DNA of 64,000 nt from Isoetes taiwanensis (GCA_021234155.1 JAJEKV010000020.1:17289018-17353017), one strand, 5' to 3'. Positions 1-12,025 are shown, counted from the first letter of the stretch. Made by a program: numbers and translations. The notes: generated by a model from the sequence alone, not told the origin.

Positions 1-1084
1 CTATTTTTGGATTCCCGCTCATTAGCATCTCATCAAGCCTAAAATTAAGCCCTAAGCTGCCGGAACCGTTAAAATCTAAATCTATATACCTGGGAAACAA
101 TGACAAAAGAATTTTGAAGGCCCAGACGCATCAAACCTCGACATTGATACATGCTGAGCATGATCTGAAGACGTTTATGAAGCATTTGAGCATTCCCCAG
201 TTCGATCTGATGAAATTGGACTGAGATTCCAGTTATAATTTTACTATATGACCCTCTGATATATTTTGATGATTGATTTATGATCCTGAGATCCATATTC
301 ATCTTGTTTTACCTTCATATCAATGAAAATTGCCTGCCAAGTACTTGAAGAATTGACTGTCATGATCTTTTAGTATTTCTGCCACATAAACATTTTTACA
401 GTAAGATATTTCACCATATTTTCTTGCGTATGACCACTTGCCCTTCATTCTCCATCATATATGCACCTGTGTGCATAAAAAGTTCGAAAAAAAGCCATAC
501 CAAACTCAAGTTATGAATTTTTGCATTCTGTCTGATACAATTTTAGCCTGTTATCTACAAAACAGTGCCAAAAAAATAGTTTTAGTGATCCAAAACAGAA
601 TTTGATTGCATGCCCCACATCCTTGGGACATATATTTTATCTCAGTTTTGGAATTTCTCAAAAATTCCCTCTGCAGCTCAAGTTACAAAATTCTGAGATC
701 TGTTGTAAGCTTTGACTGGTATTGACCCAAAATTGGCTCAACTTTGAGATCGAATAGCTTGCAAAATAGGACTCAGACTTGGTCAAGATCTTTTCCCCTG
801 CATGCCCATAACTTTTCTACACACGTCACAATCATTTGACCTTGAAAATCAATCCACCTATGAGGGCTACATCAATTTGAATAAAGGTTCCATATTCTTG
901 AATTGGGAAAGGTATGAATACTTGATATTTGAGCTTTTTCTTTGAAAAAATCTTGTGCAGATTGATCACCTTAAGTGATCTGGAGGTTCTAACCCCAACT
1001 TGGGTATAAATCCAAGTTGGCTTCTTGTGTGTGACTCTCTAAGCCAGGTTGAGGGTCAACAGAGGCTTTTGGGCGAGTTACTGC
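1..1084. other. No recognisable gene
   Basis: AT-rich sequence with only short random ORFs on both strands. I see no splice-coherent coding series, no RNA gene and no terminal repeats. The last part may already belong to the Tat-like LTR scrap that follows, but the similarity I can see by eye only begins near 1085. Confidence 0.5.
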
Positions 1085-1423
1085 TCGAGATTCTTTAAAG
1101 AAAGACCAGTTATGGAGATTTGAGCTTGAACCTGCCTTCCAAGCATTAGATTACCATGAAATTCCTGATATTTTCACTCGATTACTTGATCTGAAATTCT
1201 ACTTGATCCTGTGCCCAAGACACAAAGCTTGGGATTCTGATTAATTGTTGCGTGATTCTTGAATGAATGAAAATCTGACCCTTGGAGATATACTCGGAAG
1301 TGATTCTTTTTTAGGATTGCAAAAAAATGTGGCTGTAAGTTCTTGCACATAGGCACGTGTTGATTACAAAGAAAATTGCACTTAGATAAGTATAAGAAAG
1401 TTGAAGAATAGCTAAAATGTGTA
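1085..1423 (+). mobile_element. Tat-like LTR scrap (3' part of an LTR)
   Basis: This stretch matches, in reverse orientation, the 61.3-61.5 kb part of the long LTR near the right edge of the window. The shared landmarks are 'atcctgtgcccaagac', 'agcttgggatt' and the 'gcttga..ctgccttcca' segment about 60 bases before them. It lies directly before a gag scrap of the same family, as an LTR should, but the leader and first part of gag are missing. Boundaries are approximate. Confidence 0.55.
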
Positions 1424-1623
1424 GCTGATGTGAGAACTGAGATAACTAAAGTGTCTGAGGCTCTGATCGAAGTGACTAAGCAACTACAAAATGAAGAGTT
1501 CCAGACCTGAGAAGAGAATATATCCTCCATGTGCTCATTGTTCAAGAAACACTCACTCATCAGACTATTGTTGGTATAGGCCTTGTACAAAGTGTGGTAA
1601 AAGGGGGCATTTTGGTTGCTAGT
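1424..1623 (+). pseudogene. Tat-like gag fragment with zinc knuckles
   Basis: Nucleotides 1424-1623 closely follow the zinc-knuckle part of gag in the plus-strand element at 55.65-55.84 kb. The end of the gag linker is followed by CAHCSRNTHSSDYC (a CX2CX4HX4C knuckle) and the start of a second knuckle, CTKCGKRGHFGC. A one-base shift near 1490 breaks the frame, and the fragment stops abruptly inside knuckle two. Gag knuckles bind retrotransposon RNA during packaging; this copy is too short and broken to act. It shows that the Tat-like family of the right half of the window also once sat at the left edge, in the opposite orientation to most right-hand copies. Confidence 0.7.
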
Positions 1624-2700
1624 CATTGATCTGTGCCACATATTAAAACCTGCCAAGGGAGGTCCCAAAAAATGGAACATTTACAGTAAACTAAATATGG
1701 TAGCTGGAATCTTATTGTGGAAATTGCATAAGTGATTGGCATGTCTAAGATTTGATTGGGTGGTGCAGAAGAAGCATTTTTAATATTGTAAAGAAATTTC
1801 AATTTATTTCAATTGTCAAGCTTAAAGCGTAGGCCTAAAACAACATTACTGTTTAGGGCATGGAGAGGCTACATCGATGTTAAGGATTAAAACAAGTAAT
1901 GCTTCCAACATAAAGAATTATTGTAATTGTGCATAAAATAAGGAATATAAATAAGCAGAGGGAAAATACTTCTAGGAATAAAGGGGTTATATGCCCATCC
2001 GACAGCTCTCGCTGCCCTATGTAACCCCCCGTGTGAATATGCACCCAAACCAAAGGGGGTTTCAGGGGGATTTTAATTTAAATGCGTTGCATGCAATAGT
2101 TTGTGTTAATAATGGTAATGGTAGTTGTTGTGTGTTGGTTGTCATATTGAAAAAAATTTTGGGCCCTTCGGGCCCTAACTAAAGCAAACATAGCTAAACT
2201 TTATGGGTTTAAATACTAATTACTAAGAAGCACAATAATATCAAGACAAACAAATTATTTCTATCGCAAACAACTATGAGTATATTTTGTGTAATCATTA
2301 GGACAAGGACACGTTCTCAGAATTGAACAAGTGGAAATCTATCAACAACAATATTGATTGACATTTTTCTTTTCAGACCAGAGTCAATGCTCCCATGGTT
2401 TGTTTGGCGCACATGGAGCTTGCTATGCTCAAGCAAGATTAATACATACTTTCCACACGTGTGCATAGTGGTCCACCCATGCAGAATACTCTCAACCTCC
2501 TAGCTTCTGAATGGCTTCACCATGACAATCATGACAACCTGCACCATGACAATCATGTAACAACTTGTACCATGACAGGATTTGGCCCATTTGGACCAAA
2601 ACAAACTGCAGGTCCCGAATTAACTACATACTAAATCTGCAAGCAGCAAATAAAAAGATCCTTCTTACTTATAGGAGTTTGTCCCACGTGCACAGCTTAA
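1624..2700. other. No recognisable gene
   Basis: Short ORFs only. A 63-codon plus-strand ORF at 1991-2182 has no recognisable domain. A few imperfect repeats (for example 'ccatgacaatcatg' near 2520-2560) are visible. I see no RNA gene or mobile-element ends. Confidence 0.5.
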
Positions 2701-4160
2701 GGCATTGTTAGAGTAACAAACAAGTATATGGAATTGAATACTTGGAAGATGAACATACACCAAGTGTTCTTGTGATTTTGCCCTGTACTCTATGAACTAC
2801 ATAGCCAAGAGCTGATGGAGTCAACAATGATCTAGGATTATATGGAGGTGCATTTGCTACTGGTGCTACTGCAGAAGGTGTTGCTCCTACGGTTTGTGTA
2901 GCTTCTGCAATTGGTATAGCCGTTGGTATTGGCATGGCTCCCACTGTTGTTCATGTTGTAGCAGTTAAAGGTTCTGAAGGTCCAGAGTTTACATTTACTT
3001 CCTCAAGACCTGCATGAAACACCTAGAGTAAAACCATCCTGCTGATGATAAAAGTATCTGTACTTAGAGAATAAAAGTATACGTACTCAGAGAAGATGCG
3101 CACATATACAAAACCACCATTCTTAAATAAGGAAGATTCCGCATCGAAGGTGCCAATACATGCTACTCACCAATTTATTATATAAGCTTACAAAAGGATG
3201 TTTCATTATAATTGCATTGCATAGGGAATAATACAGTTTGGAAGAATGAGACATAATTTGCATGCATAGCCAAATACGTTTGTTTCTATCTGAAATGCCA
3301 TCCTGAAAATAAAGAAAAATTGAGCTGTGTATAGATAAGATTCCAAGTAAAGCATAAAGATATAATACATAGGGAAGCAAAAGGGTTTTCAACTTCTATT
3401 TCCTACGACAGGCCAGCTCTATCATTCTCAGTATTTGTTCTGTCTGGTTCTGTCCACATGTGCATTTGCAGAGAAAAACGGCCTATCGGCCTCACCATGA
3501 CTTTCTAAGAGTGGTTTTATTCTATTGGAATAAGCCAGCAACACATCTCCATCGAAAGCATTCCTGTGGCAAATCAGATTCCGGACTACCAAGTCAGATG
3601 CAGTCGCTTGAATATCTAGCATAATAATTAGAGGTTCTTTAAAAAGCCACAATCGCTTACAAATTCAATCAAAGGTGGGACGAGAGTTTTACAATATGGT
3701 CTTGTCTGCAAGATATTAGTAGAATCTAGTGACTGCTCTTTTACAACTACATATGTTGGACCAGGAATCACAGAAAACAAGACAGGAATCACGGACTAGG
3801 AAAGCTAGGGTTGCGTATAGTTTTCTAAATAGAAAGGATACATGCTGATCTAGAAGAAAAACACTTTGAATCTTAATGGGAAAAAATTTGTCAACAACAG
3901 GACTTTTTTGTGGAGCTTTGGAATGAGGAAGAAAGGCTAGAAATATCCCATATTCGATTGTCCTTACGACCCTGGCTGAAGTTTTTCTAAACATATCTAG
4001 GAAGGCGAAGCTTGAAGCTTCCTTGGCAGAGATTAAGGGGTTTACCTGTAGCGACATGTTCCTGTTGGCGCTGAATACCCTCTTGGCTTGATGAAACGTG
4101 AGCCCGTTTGATCTTCCCGATGACCCTAGCCCTGCCCAAAAAGAACAATTACTCTAAAAT
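2701..4160 (-). other. Unrecognised region with weak minus-strand exon candidates
   Basis: Three minus-strand open stretches look better than random but I cannot name them. One is 4057-4145, which reads on through MSLQ and is framed by a possible acceptor (tttttgggcag) and donor (cag/gtaaac). The second is 3652-3440, containing VVRNLICHRNAFDGDVLLAY. The third is 2944-2708, rich in Ala, Pro and Thr. The plus strand opposite the third stretch is also open and Gly/Ala/Val-rich, so its coding strand is uncertain. If real they may be exons of one unknown gene read right to left, with the repeat at 4420-4590 as its upstream region. They may equally be chance ORFs. Confidence 0.2.
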
Positions 4161-4419
4161 ATTTGTCCGAATCTTGCACTTCTTCCTCTATCCGAGTCTT
4201 GCACTTCTTCCTATATGTGAAATCTAAAAAGTAGCAGCTAGGCATAGGGTTCTGAATAACCCTAGCTCTGCTACCAAGCAGCTCTGGGTGCAGCTCCTCA
4301 AGCACAGCAATTTAGGTTGAACAATCGAGAACAATTTTTTTTGTTAAGAAAAGAATCGGCCATGAATAAAGTCCCGACTTTTGAAACCCTAAAACAATTT
4401 TATCGACATCTGCATGGCT

Positions 4420-4590
4420 CCAAAACTCCATGACCATAGGATTGCATTTCTTATTCAAAATCAACGGCTCAGAAAGAGTGCACTCTAGATATACCGTTTA
4501 GTACATCTGCACGAACACAGCAATGAAATCATAGTAAAACCATGTCAGAAAAGGTATAAAAACACAAAAGTAATCCCCTGTTATTAGATA
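4420..4590 (-). repeat. Dispersed repeat shared with 44.2 kb
   Basis: This segment resembles 44205-44365 in the same orientation. Shared landmarks include 'aaaatcaacggct', 'gtgcactctaga', 'tttagtacatctg' and 'aaacacaaaa...cccctgttat'. At 44.2 kb it lies upstream of a minus-strand transporter pseudogene. Here it lies upstream of the weak minus-strand exon candidate at about 4.1 kb. It could be a copied promoter/5'-UTR or simply an old transposon scrap. Confidence 0.5.
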
Positions 4591-5173
4591 TTTGTGCTTA
4601 AAATATTTATTATTAAGAGCATATGGTTGAGTTTCTTTGACAAGTGACTAGTTACTTTCCTCAAATTCTTATACATTACATTCTAGCCTAAGATGGAACA
4701 TGGCACAAAATAATTATGCACCATAAAGAACGTGACTATAACATTGAATATTAGGTCCCGCGAACAAGGTTCTAAACTGGCACGAACTTTCTTCTGGAAT
4801 GACTAAATTTTGCACCACTTCTTCTTTCACACCGAGTATCTTTTTCACACCGAGTATCTTTTACACCCAACATCTTTTGTGCTGAGTACATGGATATTGA
4901 TCGGCATGGCATCCACCCACCACCAAAGCATCCACTGGCTCTTCGTCAACCACGAAAATCAGCTAAGGGATCTAACTCCTCTGCATCACAGCCCTCAGAT
5001 CCTGTTTAATGTAGCTCTGCTCCTCCCATTGCATGCCACTATGGTCGATTTGATCCACTTCAGTGGGCTGATTTGGTTGATGAAGTTACTGCCATGCCAG
5101 ATGCTCAGGAGACAACCTCAAATTCCCTTGAGACACCAGCGGTCTCATTTGAATTGGCCCCATCGCAAGTTCA

Positions 5174-5860
5174 ATGCAGTTAGTTTCATGGAATGTTCAG
5201 GAGGTAGCCTTCTTCCCCCTCAAGCGGAGTCTATTTTTTCTGGGAGCTCAGTTTGTATGTCTCCAAGAGCGCAAGTGTCACAAGGGAGACGTATCAAAGC
5301 TTGCAGATATGATTGGTCGAAGGTTTAATGTCCTTATCGCAGCAGCTGATTCTACTAGTGCAGGGGTGGTGATAGCATGGATTCCTTCCTTGCTAGTCAT
5401 CTTCACTCAGGCTGATCATTTTGGTCGTTTTAAGTATGGTCTAATTAATGTATACGCCCACAACATACCCCATCAGAGAGCTTTACTATGGACCTCCTTG
5501 CGCTAAGCTTGGCTGCGACATTTCATGGCTTCTTGTTGAGGATCTTAATATGGTGGAAATGGAGTCCATTGGTTGGGGGCTACCTCTACAGTGGTGTTTG
5601 GTTTTGAACGCTAGCAGTGGCTCCGTCTACTCCATGACTGCAACCTCTTGGAGGTTGATGGTGAAGGTGCCTTTACTTGGTGCAATGGTCAGGTTGGTAG
5701 GGGTTGCGCAAGCTCTCGGTTGGATAGAGCTTACTGGAATGCACATGCAGTTGTGGCACTTCCAAGTTTCTTCTGGTTCTGTCTCAGAGACAACTTAGTT
5801 TCAGACCACCATCTGCAATTCCTTTCAGATGAGCCTTTGCAGCAGCGACGGTCTGGACAG
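5174..5860 (+). pseudogene. LINE AP-endonuclease domain, broken
   Basis: The exonuclease-endonuclease-phosphatase fold typical of LINE ORF2 is seen in pieces over three frames. It opens with VSWNVQ and then FVCLQERK, whose Glu fits the metal-binding site. NVYAHN follows, then a WLLVEDLNMVE segment that corresponds to the usual D-x-N motif. Next come FTWCNGQ, SRLDRAYWN and finally SDHH at about 5798-5809, the catalytic Asp-His pair. This enzyme nicks target DNA to prime reverse transcription. Frame changes near 5450 and 5650 and an in-frame stop at 5504-5506 show it is dead. Identification rests on motif order, which is convincing despite the breaks. Confidence 0.8.
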
Positions 5861-6428
5861 ACATGTTTTCGCTTGAATGTAAAGTTCTTGAAGGATGCTG
5901 ACTTTCAGGAAGGCTGCAAGAACACTTGGACAAATGCCTTTAGCCAACATCGAGGCATGGGTGGCATAGTGGATGCAACTGCGGCCGTCAAAGGCTTTGC
6001 CAAACAGTGGGGCCGAGAGTCTCCAGCAGCAGGTCACGCTTTATTGGACATCTTGTATCAAGACCTGCTCCATTCTCGACAGGGACTCCTTCCAGGTATT
6101 CATGATTGAGATATTCTGGCACATATCCAAGCATTGGAGGAGGAGCAAATCCAACAAGCAAAGACGAAGACCTGCAATGGTTTCATGATGGAGACCATTG
6201 TACAGGCTTCTTTTTTTGTGCGGCTAAGACGCGCCACATGACTTCACATCAACCATGTTCTCATTGCTTTTGCCAGATGGCTCAGTGCTAACAAAGCCAA
6301 CAGAACTCAAGCAACATCTGCATAACCACTTTCAGTCTTTTTTCACTGAAAAACATCTTCCCTTTCAATGAGAAATGCAAGATGCTATTTTGTCTAAGAT
6401 TTCCCCCATCATCTCTGACGAGTAGCGT

Positions 6429-7148
6429 GTGTCAATAGAGGCAGCTGTGACAACTAATGATTTAGGTTCGGCAGTTTTTGAACTGAAAAGAGGCAAATGC
6501 CCAGGTTTGGATGGTTTACCAATTGAGTTCTTCGAGGGGTATTTGGAATGGCTGGAGCTAGATGTGTATGATGCTTTCTGTGACTTTTGGTGGTCCACTG
6601 CTTTGGATAGAATTCTAAACACAGGTGTCATCTCACTCATCCCTAAGGTCAAAGATCCTTAAACTATTTCAGATTGGTGACGCATCATCTTATTGTCATC
6701 TATACATAAGATCTTTGCCAAGGCTTTTGCAGAGTGGGTGAAGGACATCTTGGCAGAGTCCATCTTAACAACCCAATCAGGTTTTCTTCCAAAACGATGC
6801 ATTTTGAACAATGTTGTTGCTGCTTATGAGGGAATCTATTGGGCACGTAAGCAAAACCTTCCAGTTGTGTACCTTAAGCTTGATTTTGCAAAGGCTTATG
6901 ATAGTGTTAGCTGGGAATTCATGCGTCACTGTATGCTAAGACTGGGATTTGGGGAACAATTCACATCAGACATTATGAAGCTGCATGTCTCTGCTCGGAC
7001 GATTGTTATGCTTTGTCGCAATTATTCACCGTTGCAACCACAGAGGGACTTCTCCATGGTCTCGCAATGGAGGATGGCACACAAGAGGTTTGCAATCAAT
7101 ATGCAGACGGTACATTCCTCTTCCCAGTCACTAATGCTGAGAATCTAG
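6429..7148 (+). pseudogene. LINE reverse transcriptase, broken, active site altered
   Basis: The RT fingers begin with GKCPGLDGLPIEFF and run to GVISLIPKVKDP. Two stops follow (about 6661 and 6678), then SIHKIFAKAFAEW, QSGFLPKR and the palm motif KLDFAKAYDSVSWEF, whose metal-binding Asp is at about 6882. A frame change leads to the second palm motif, read at 7100-7111 as YADG where active RTs have YADD or FADD, so the second catalytic Asp is lost. In a live element this enzyme would copy the LINE RNA at the nicked chromosome. Stops, frameshifts and the Asp-to-Gly change all indicate long inactivity. Confidence 0.85.
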
Positions 7149-7361
7149 AAGCTGCCAAATGCTCTTAGACACTTTCTCATTGGCTTCTGGTGTCCCTGTG
7201 AGTGGCAGAAGTGTACAGCTTTATGGACATTGGATACTCTGACTTCGGCATGTGCATGATTTTCCATGGAAATTACTTGCTCATGGATAGGCCATCAAAT
7301 TGTTAAGGATTCCAGTTGGCATCCTACTACTGGAGCTGCATGGGAATAGATCACTAAGAAT

Positions 7362-8560
7362 TTGGAGAAGCACTTGTTCTGGTGGTCCACGACAAAGTTG
7401 TCTCTTGCGGATCGCATTACAGTGGCCAAGTCAGTCCTTAGTAGTACCTATGTCTATATGGCATCCTTACTGCTAGCCCCACAAATCAAAGTACGTGAGC
7501 TCATTGCAATAGTTCGGAACTTTATATGGGCGGGTACTAAGGAAGGTATTGTAATTAAGGTGGCTTAGTCGAAGTGCATCCTTCCAAAATGGGCAGGTGG
7601 TCTTGGTATGATAGACTTCTTACTGCAGAGCAACGTCCTTATTTCAAATTTCATTTGGAGACTCCTGGATGAAGATGACTCTCTTGATTTATGCCTTCTT
7701 AGACATTGTATCTCTCTAGGCAAGAAGGCTAGTCAAACCAGTCCTATCTTGAGCATTATTTCAGCCTCCATAGCCTTTTCCAAGTGCTTCTCAATTTCTG
7801 CGTGGATTGTTGACAGCATGGGAGGCAGTCAAACAACCATGCCCCTCCATCCACACCCTATTAGAGACTATGGTGGTGGGCACCACTGACTCCAAACCCC
7901 TCAGCACCCCCACTGGCAGCATCAGTTCATCTTCTTACACAGAGGTGATGGGTTCTTGCAGGTGTTGTCCCTATTCAAGCATGGTATAAAGCCAGTCGCC
8001 TATTGTCCTGGCCTAAATTTCAGGCAAAGTTCCTGCTCTCTCGTTGGGATGTGTCTGTATGGGAGAAGGTCGCAGAAAATTTGCAGAAAATTTGCCTCTT
8101 ATGGTGCAAGTTGATGTCCCCAAAAGAGTGCCTTGGGACTGTCATGAAAATATTCACAAAAGTAAGCACTTTGTCAAATCAGTATATCACTTGCTTTTAG
8201 CACCACAGCTCCTCCAGTTGCCAGATGGGTGGCATCTATAGGTTCTACAACCCACTTTGCGTACGTCATACATGGCGATGGCTTTGGGATAAGTTGCTCC
8301 ATCCAAAAGTCTCTGTACTATTGGTGGTAGGTTATCCACAGGTGTCTGCGTGTTAATGCCTTCCGACATCGTTACGATCCTCGCATATCTGCAATATGCC
8401 CGCTCTACCTTTCAGACGTTGAGACTCTTGAACATTGTCTCTTCTATTGTCCAGAGGTTCAGCCGGCGTGGTCCTGGCTACAAGGTTTGTTTAAAGTGCA
8501 TTGGACTGTGAATGCATCCTCTTGGCATCCTGTCCCAATGCATGGTCCCCAGCTAAACAG
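7362..8560 (+). pseudogene. LINE ORF2 C-terminus with zf-RVT domain, broken
   Basis: It starts with the thumb/connector segment LSLADRITVAKSVL, then IVRNFIWAG and LPKWAGGLGMIDF, all common in plant LINE ORF2 proteins. After several frame changes, 8320-8480 encodes a tryptophan- and cysteine-containing zf-RVT region. It reads FRHRYDPRISAICPLYL, then ETLEHCLFYCPEVQPAW, with the expected C...H...C spacing. Beyond it, residues like SIWERN near 8600 fit the usual tail. The zf-RVT domain is thought to bind nucleic acid. Stop codons (for example 7566-7568) confirm decay. Confidence 0.75.
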
Positions 8561-8896
8561 AGGGCATCCCATCTTGGTTCTAGTTGGCTCCTGTAGTCGA
8601 TATGGGAGCGTAACAGACACCACGTCTTTTAGGGCATTTATTCATCTGCATGTGGTGTTATTATGGTGGCCCAAAAAAAGATACTGATAGCTTATGAGTG
8701 TTCCTCCCTCGAGTCAGAAATGAGGAACGTATCTGGATTTAGTATCTTCAAATTGATTCTTATAAAGTCTCCTATTATGGAGTAAGTACACTGTGCTCCA
8801 GGCTCGTGCTCCTATGGCATCTTTTTATGCTTACACAGTTAGATGAGACATGTAAATTTTGTATGTAAATTTTGTATTTTTTATCTTATTAATTTG

Positions 8897-9001
8897 GCTC
8901 TCTCTCACTCACTCACTCTCCCTCCCTCCCTCCCTCCCTCCCTCCCTCCCCTCTCCCTCTCCCTCTCCCTCTCCTCTCCCTCTCCCTCTCCCTCCCCTCC
9001 C
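8897..9001 (+). repeat. CT-rich microsatellite at the LINE 3' end
   Basis: About 105 bases almost wholly C and T on the plus strand: a (CTCA)n start, (CCCT)n, then (CCCTCT)n with slips. It abuts the 3' end of the LINE, where LINEs often carry or seed simple repeats. The complementary strand is pure GA, so a triplex-forming tract is possible. Confidence 0.9.
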
Positions 9002-9505
9002 GGCGTAAAAACAAGATGCTAACGCATCAACGAGTTGCCCTTTGGAAAACCCATTGATGCGTCCACAACCATGTAAGCCACAACCAAGCTTGCATACCAC
9101 CTTGGAATGGTTCGATAAGTTTTGTGACATAGCATGGCATAGAATGAATAAACTTGTAATTTACACTGAGATACTATATATTTGAGCACTCTTGAATATC
9201 TAGGGAGAAAGATGAAATTTTATGTTGTGGGTATGAAAGAAAGATTATCAACCAAGCAAATTGGATGGGGAGAAGAAACAAGACAAGAGAGTGGGCCATG
9301 GTCGAAAAAACTAGATCAAAGATATGCTAAGCTTGCAAAAATACCTATAGAATAAGGAAGACAGTGCTTTTGTAGGAAAAGTCAGATCATTCCTCAAAGT
9401 TATGAAGTTGAGACTATATTCGAATGCTTTTATAGGTCCTATTCATGCAAAATTTAAGTTACATAATGGCAATGAACATGTGGAATAACCAACTCAGTCG
9501 CTCAA
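9002..9505. other. No recognisable gene
   Basis: Sequence after the microsatellite with no coherent ORF, RNA gene or repeat ends that I can see. Confidence 0.5.
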
Positions 9506-9507
9506 TA

Positions 9508-10110
9508 ACCATGGAGTTCTGCAATCTCACACATTTGAAAGAACTATATCTCTACAAGGTGATATTCTCTAGAGTCTAGTCCTGGAAGGAAATCAGCTAT
9601 TAAGCACCATCCCAGAAGACTTAGCAATGGGCAAAGGCATGAAGCAGGCAAATAACGTTCTAATGGCACCATTCATGTGGACTTTAACTCGTTAGAAGGT
9701 TTACCTTTACTAGATTTATCACTTAATAAACTACAAGGTCATATTTCTTGGGATCTTAAGTTTTGCTGGAATTCGAGCCGTTTAAAGCTTGAAAACAACT
9801 TGCTTTATGTCCAAGTAGCTTGGGCAGTCTTTCGAATTTGGAATCCTTGACTTCTCTAATAACAGGTTAATCGGTTCATACAAGAAGAAATAATAATTGT
9901 TTCAAGTTGCTAGGATGCCGACAGATCAAATATGGAAGCCATTCTTCATATGCTATCCAAGGTCAGAGGTCCTATTAAAAAAATACAGATGGTTAATTTT
10001 TCTAACAATACCATGTATGACCAAATTGCAGAGCAACACAATGTACAAAGAACTACACTTACAACAAAATAAAAAAATACTGCATTTCTCGGTCAAAGCA
10101 GGTGCTTCGG
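9508..10110 (+). pseudogene. Leucine-rich-repeat protein fragment, broken
   Basis: Several LRR-like units are visible when the plus-strand frames are read together. CNLTHLKELYL is at about 9517-9549 and LVLEGNQLLSTIPEDL at about 9579-9625. A unit with LPLLDLSLNKLQGHI follows near 9705-9750, then SNLESLDFSNNRLIGS near 9832-9880, and a weaker KIQMVNFSNNTM near 9980-10015. The LxxLxLxxNxLxGxIP pattern is that of plant extracellular LRRs in receptor-like proteins or kinases. Frame changes and stops between the units, and the absence of signal peptide, transmembrane or kinase parts, make this a relic. The parent gene cannot be named. Confidence 0.5.
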
Positions 10111-10733
10111 CGACTGAGCAAGAAGATAAGAAATAGAAAATCTTAAGAGGTTTTTTTTTTCACTGGAACAATGATCTTGACACTTTTTGATGAGGAACTC
10201 ATCAGATCCTAGCATTGTGAAGTCCTGGATACAATTTCAAAATGATGTTCTGAATTTCTAGCCTACATCAAATTTTCAGAACAATTTGCCTTGCAACAAA
10301 CTGCATTTGTTCAGTCTCAATTTCAAATTAATAAACCTCTTTTGTGTAACCAGCAACTGTAAGACGCCAGCCATATTTCGTTCAAATGCGTTATGAATAT
10401 TATGCAATTGCGTATGTACATGTTGCAAACCATTTGAAACTACAAGACCAGATGCAATAGTGATTTCAAACTACAAGAGCAAATGCAGCAAGAATGAAAC
10501 TAATGAGGTAATGCACTATAATATGGAGCAAAATTTTGGGATAAAATTGCACAAACAAAAATAAGAGACGAAATAGTATCATTCGCTAGTCTCCCTAGAT
10601 TGTTTTTCGTTGTCAAAACACTAATGATGAAGCATGTTCAGCCAATGTACTGTAATAATAAATCTTCTCATAGATGTGATAACAGCACACAATGGCCTGA
10701 TGCTACTTTCTAGATCTAACGAAGTTTTTTAGC
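10111..10733. other. No recognisable gene
   Basis: AT-rich sequence with no coherent ORF or structural feature that I can support. Confidence 0.5.
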
Positions 10734-10748
10734 ATATAATTGTCATCA

Positions 10749-10877
10749 CTCGGTTGCTTAGGCAGGTTGCTTCACTCGGTGGGTCTCCGCTTATCCGCTG
10801 AGATTTTATTCCTGTCTCTGCATTTATACTTGTATTTGACTCTTTGATTGAATAAAGTCTGACGTCCTTCAACAAAA
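10749..10877 (+). mobile_element. Short 5'-truncated LINE or SINE insertion
   Basis: A 129-base segment is framed by a perfect 15-bp direct repeat, ATATAATTGTCATCA, at 10734-10748 and 10878-10892. The insert ends with an AATAAAG signal and an A-rich tail (aacaaaa). TSDs of this length plus an A-rich 3' end are the hallmark of target-primed reverse transcription. The late part resembles the tails of plant LINEs, so it is most likely a very short 5'-truncated LINE. A SINE is possible, but I see no clear A and B boxes. Confidence 0.7.
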
Positions 10878-10892
10878 ATATAATTGTCATCA

Positions 10893-12016
10893 TTTGTCTA
10901 GTGAATTTCCAATGAATAACTTCAACTAGTGACAACTTGCATGTTTCTTCCAGCAAATGCAGTTATTGGAATGCACATTGGGTTGGGCCTATTTGAGGTA
11001 TTTCTTCAATGCTCTTCATACATGTCTTTCTGTTTCTGGTAGGGTTGTACCAAATATACCTTAACTCAATTTTAATTTCTTGTCAGCAGCGTTTTCAAGC
11101 AGGTCCAATTCTAGTTTCTATGGATTAAGTAATGGTGCTGCCAAAATTGGAGATCACTGAAGTCGTGCATTATGGTAACAAAAGGTATGTTTATGTGCTC
11201 CTTGAAAGGAAGATGGGCAATGCTATGTTTTTCACAGATGTGCTTCGACTTAATTCTCATCTGTCCATAATGTTTTAGATTATCCTTACAACTTGGTCTA
11301 GCATGATAGCATGCATTGTACATAATCTACCCCAACCAACATCCCGAGTGCTTTCCCAAATGTATCATATAAATGACTAAATTTATCTGTAGATAAAACC
11401 TATGGCTTTTGAGTAACTTTTTCTGTATATATGGTTGTATATATAAGCTGGATGTTCCTCCTCCTCTTCTTTCAAAATGGCAAACACTTGTAGCACATTT
11501 GCCCCAAATTCTGCTTCCCTAAAAACTCCTTCTCCTTGTTCTACTTTTTCTATTTGGCTAGTGGCTTAGGAAATTGCTAACATATGCAAGGGCACAGAAA
11601 GCTTTATGTGTACAAGTATATCAATTGCGTTGCTATTGGTCTCTATACATTTCGTAAAATTTCCCCCATGAGCAATCTCATCTTGGCGATGAAGACTTAA
11701 ACCCACGGTAAAAGGATCATGACAGCCTAGTGTTTCCAGCTCTCCTTGAATTTTAATTGCCACTTCAAACTGACCACACATGCATAAAGCACCACAAAGA
11801 TTAAAAACCCACCCAACAAATCGGCCAGTAAGTTTTTGCTCTTTTGAGCAAACGAAAATCCATCAGGGTCACATTGGCGATTCCAAAAAAGGCCAGACAC
11901 CACCAAATCGATCTGTAAATGCCAACAACTAAATCCTCTCTGTTCATGAACGACTTATTTCACAGGAAAGGGACTTATTTTGCTAAGATGTAACAAGTGA
12001 AGCCATGTGATCATGC
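10893..12016. other. No recognisable gene
   Basis: No coherent coding region, RNA gene or repeat. Short ORFs on the minus strand (11111-11323, 11566-11781) lack any known motif. Confidence 0.5.
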
Positions 12017-12025
12017 ATAATCAGC

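Larger units (their letters stand above)
4810..8885 (+). mobile_element. Decayed plant L1-like LINE
   Basis: A non-LTR retrotransposon readable in order on the plus strand: an ORF1-like Ser/Pro-rich tail (about 4.9-5.17 kb), AP endonuclease (5.17-5.85 kb), reverse transcriptase (6.43-7.15 kb), and a C-terminal maturase-like/zf-RVT domain (7.36-8.56 kb). It ends in a short AT-rich 3' tail before the CT microsatellite at 8.9 kb. Many stops and frameshifts break the ORF, so it cannot move. The 5' end is uncertain; a local tandem copy of 'ttcacaccgagtatcttt' lies at about 4829-4865. I see no target-site duplication. Domain order and spacing fit the large plant L1 group that carries a zf-RVT tail. 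Confidence 0.85.

Noticed and set aside
1174-1680. 168-codon minus-strand ORF, longest at the left edge
   Set aside because: It is the antisense of a Tat-like LTR/gag scrap; the plus strand carries the recognisable zinc-knuckle coding.
2820-2990. Plus-strand Gly/Ala/Val-rich reading (YGGAFATGATAEGVAPT) considered as a transporter segment
   Set aside because: Stops lie close on both sides, the opposite strand is equally open, and I could not match it to a named family.
8897-9001. Regular CT repeats considered as a CRISPR-like or structured array
   Set aside because: It is a simple-sequence microsatellite without distinct spacers, in plant nuclear DNA.
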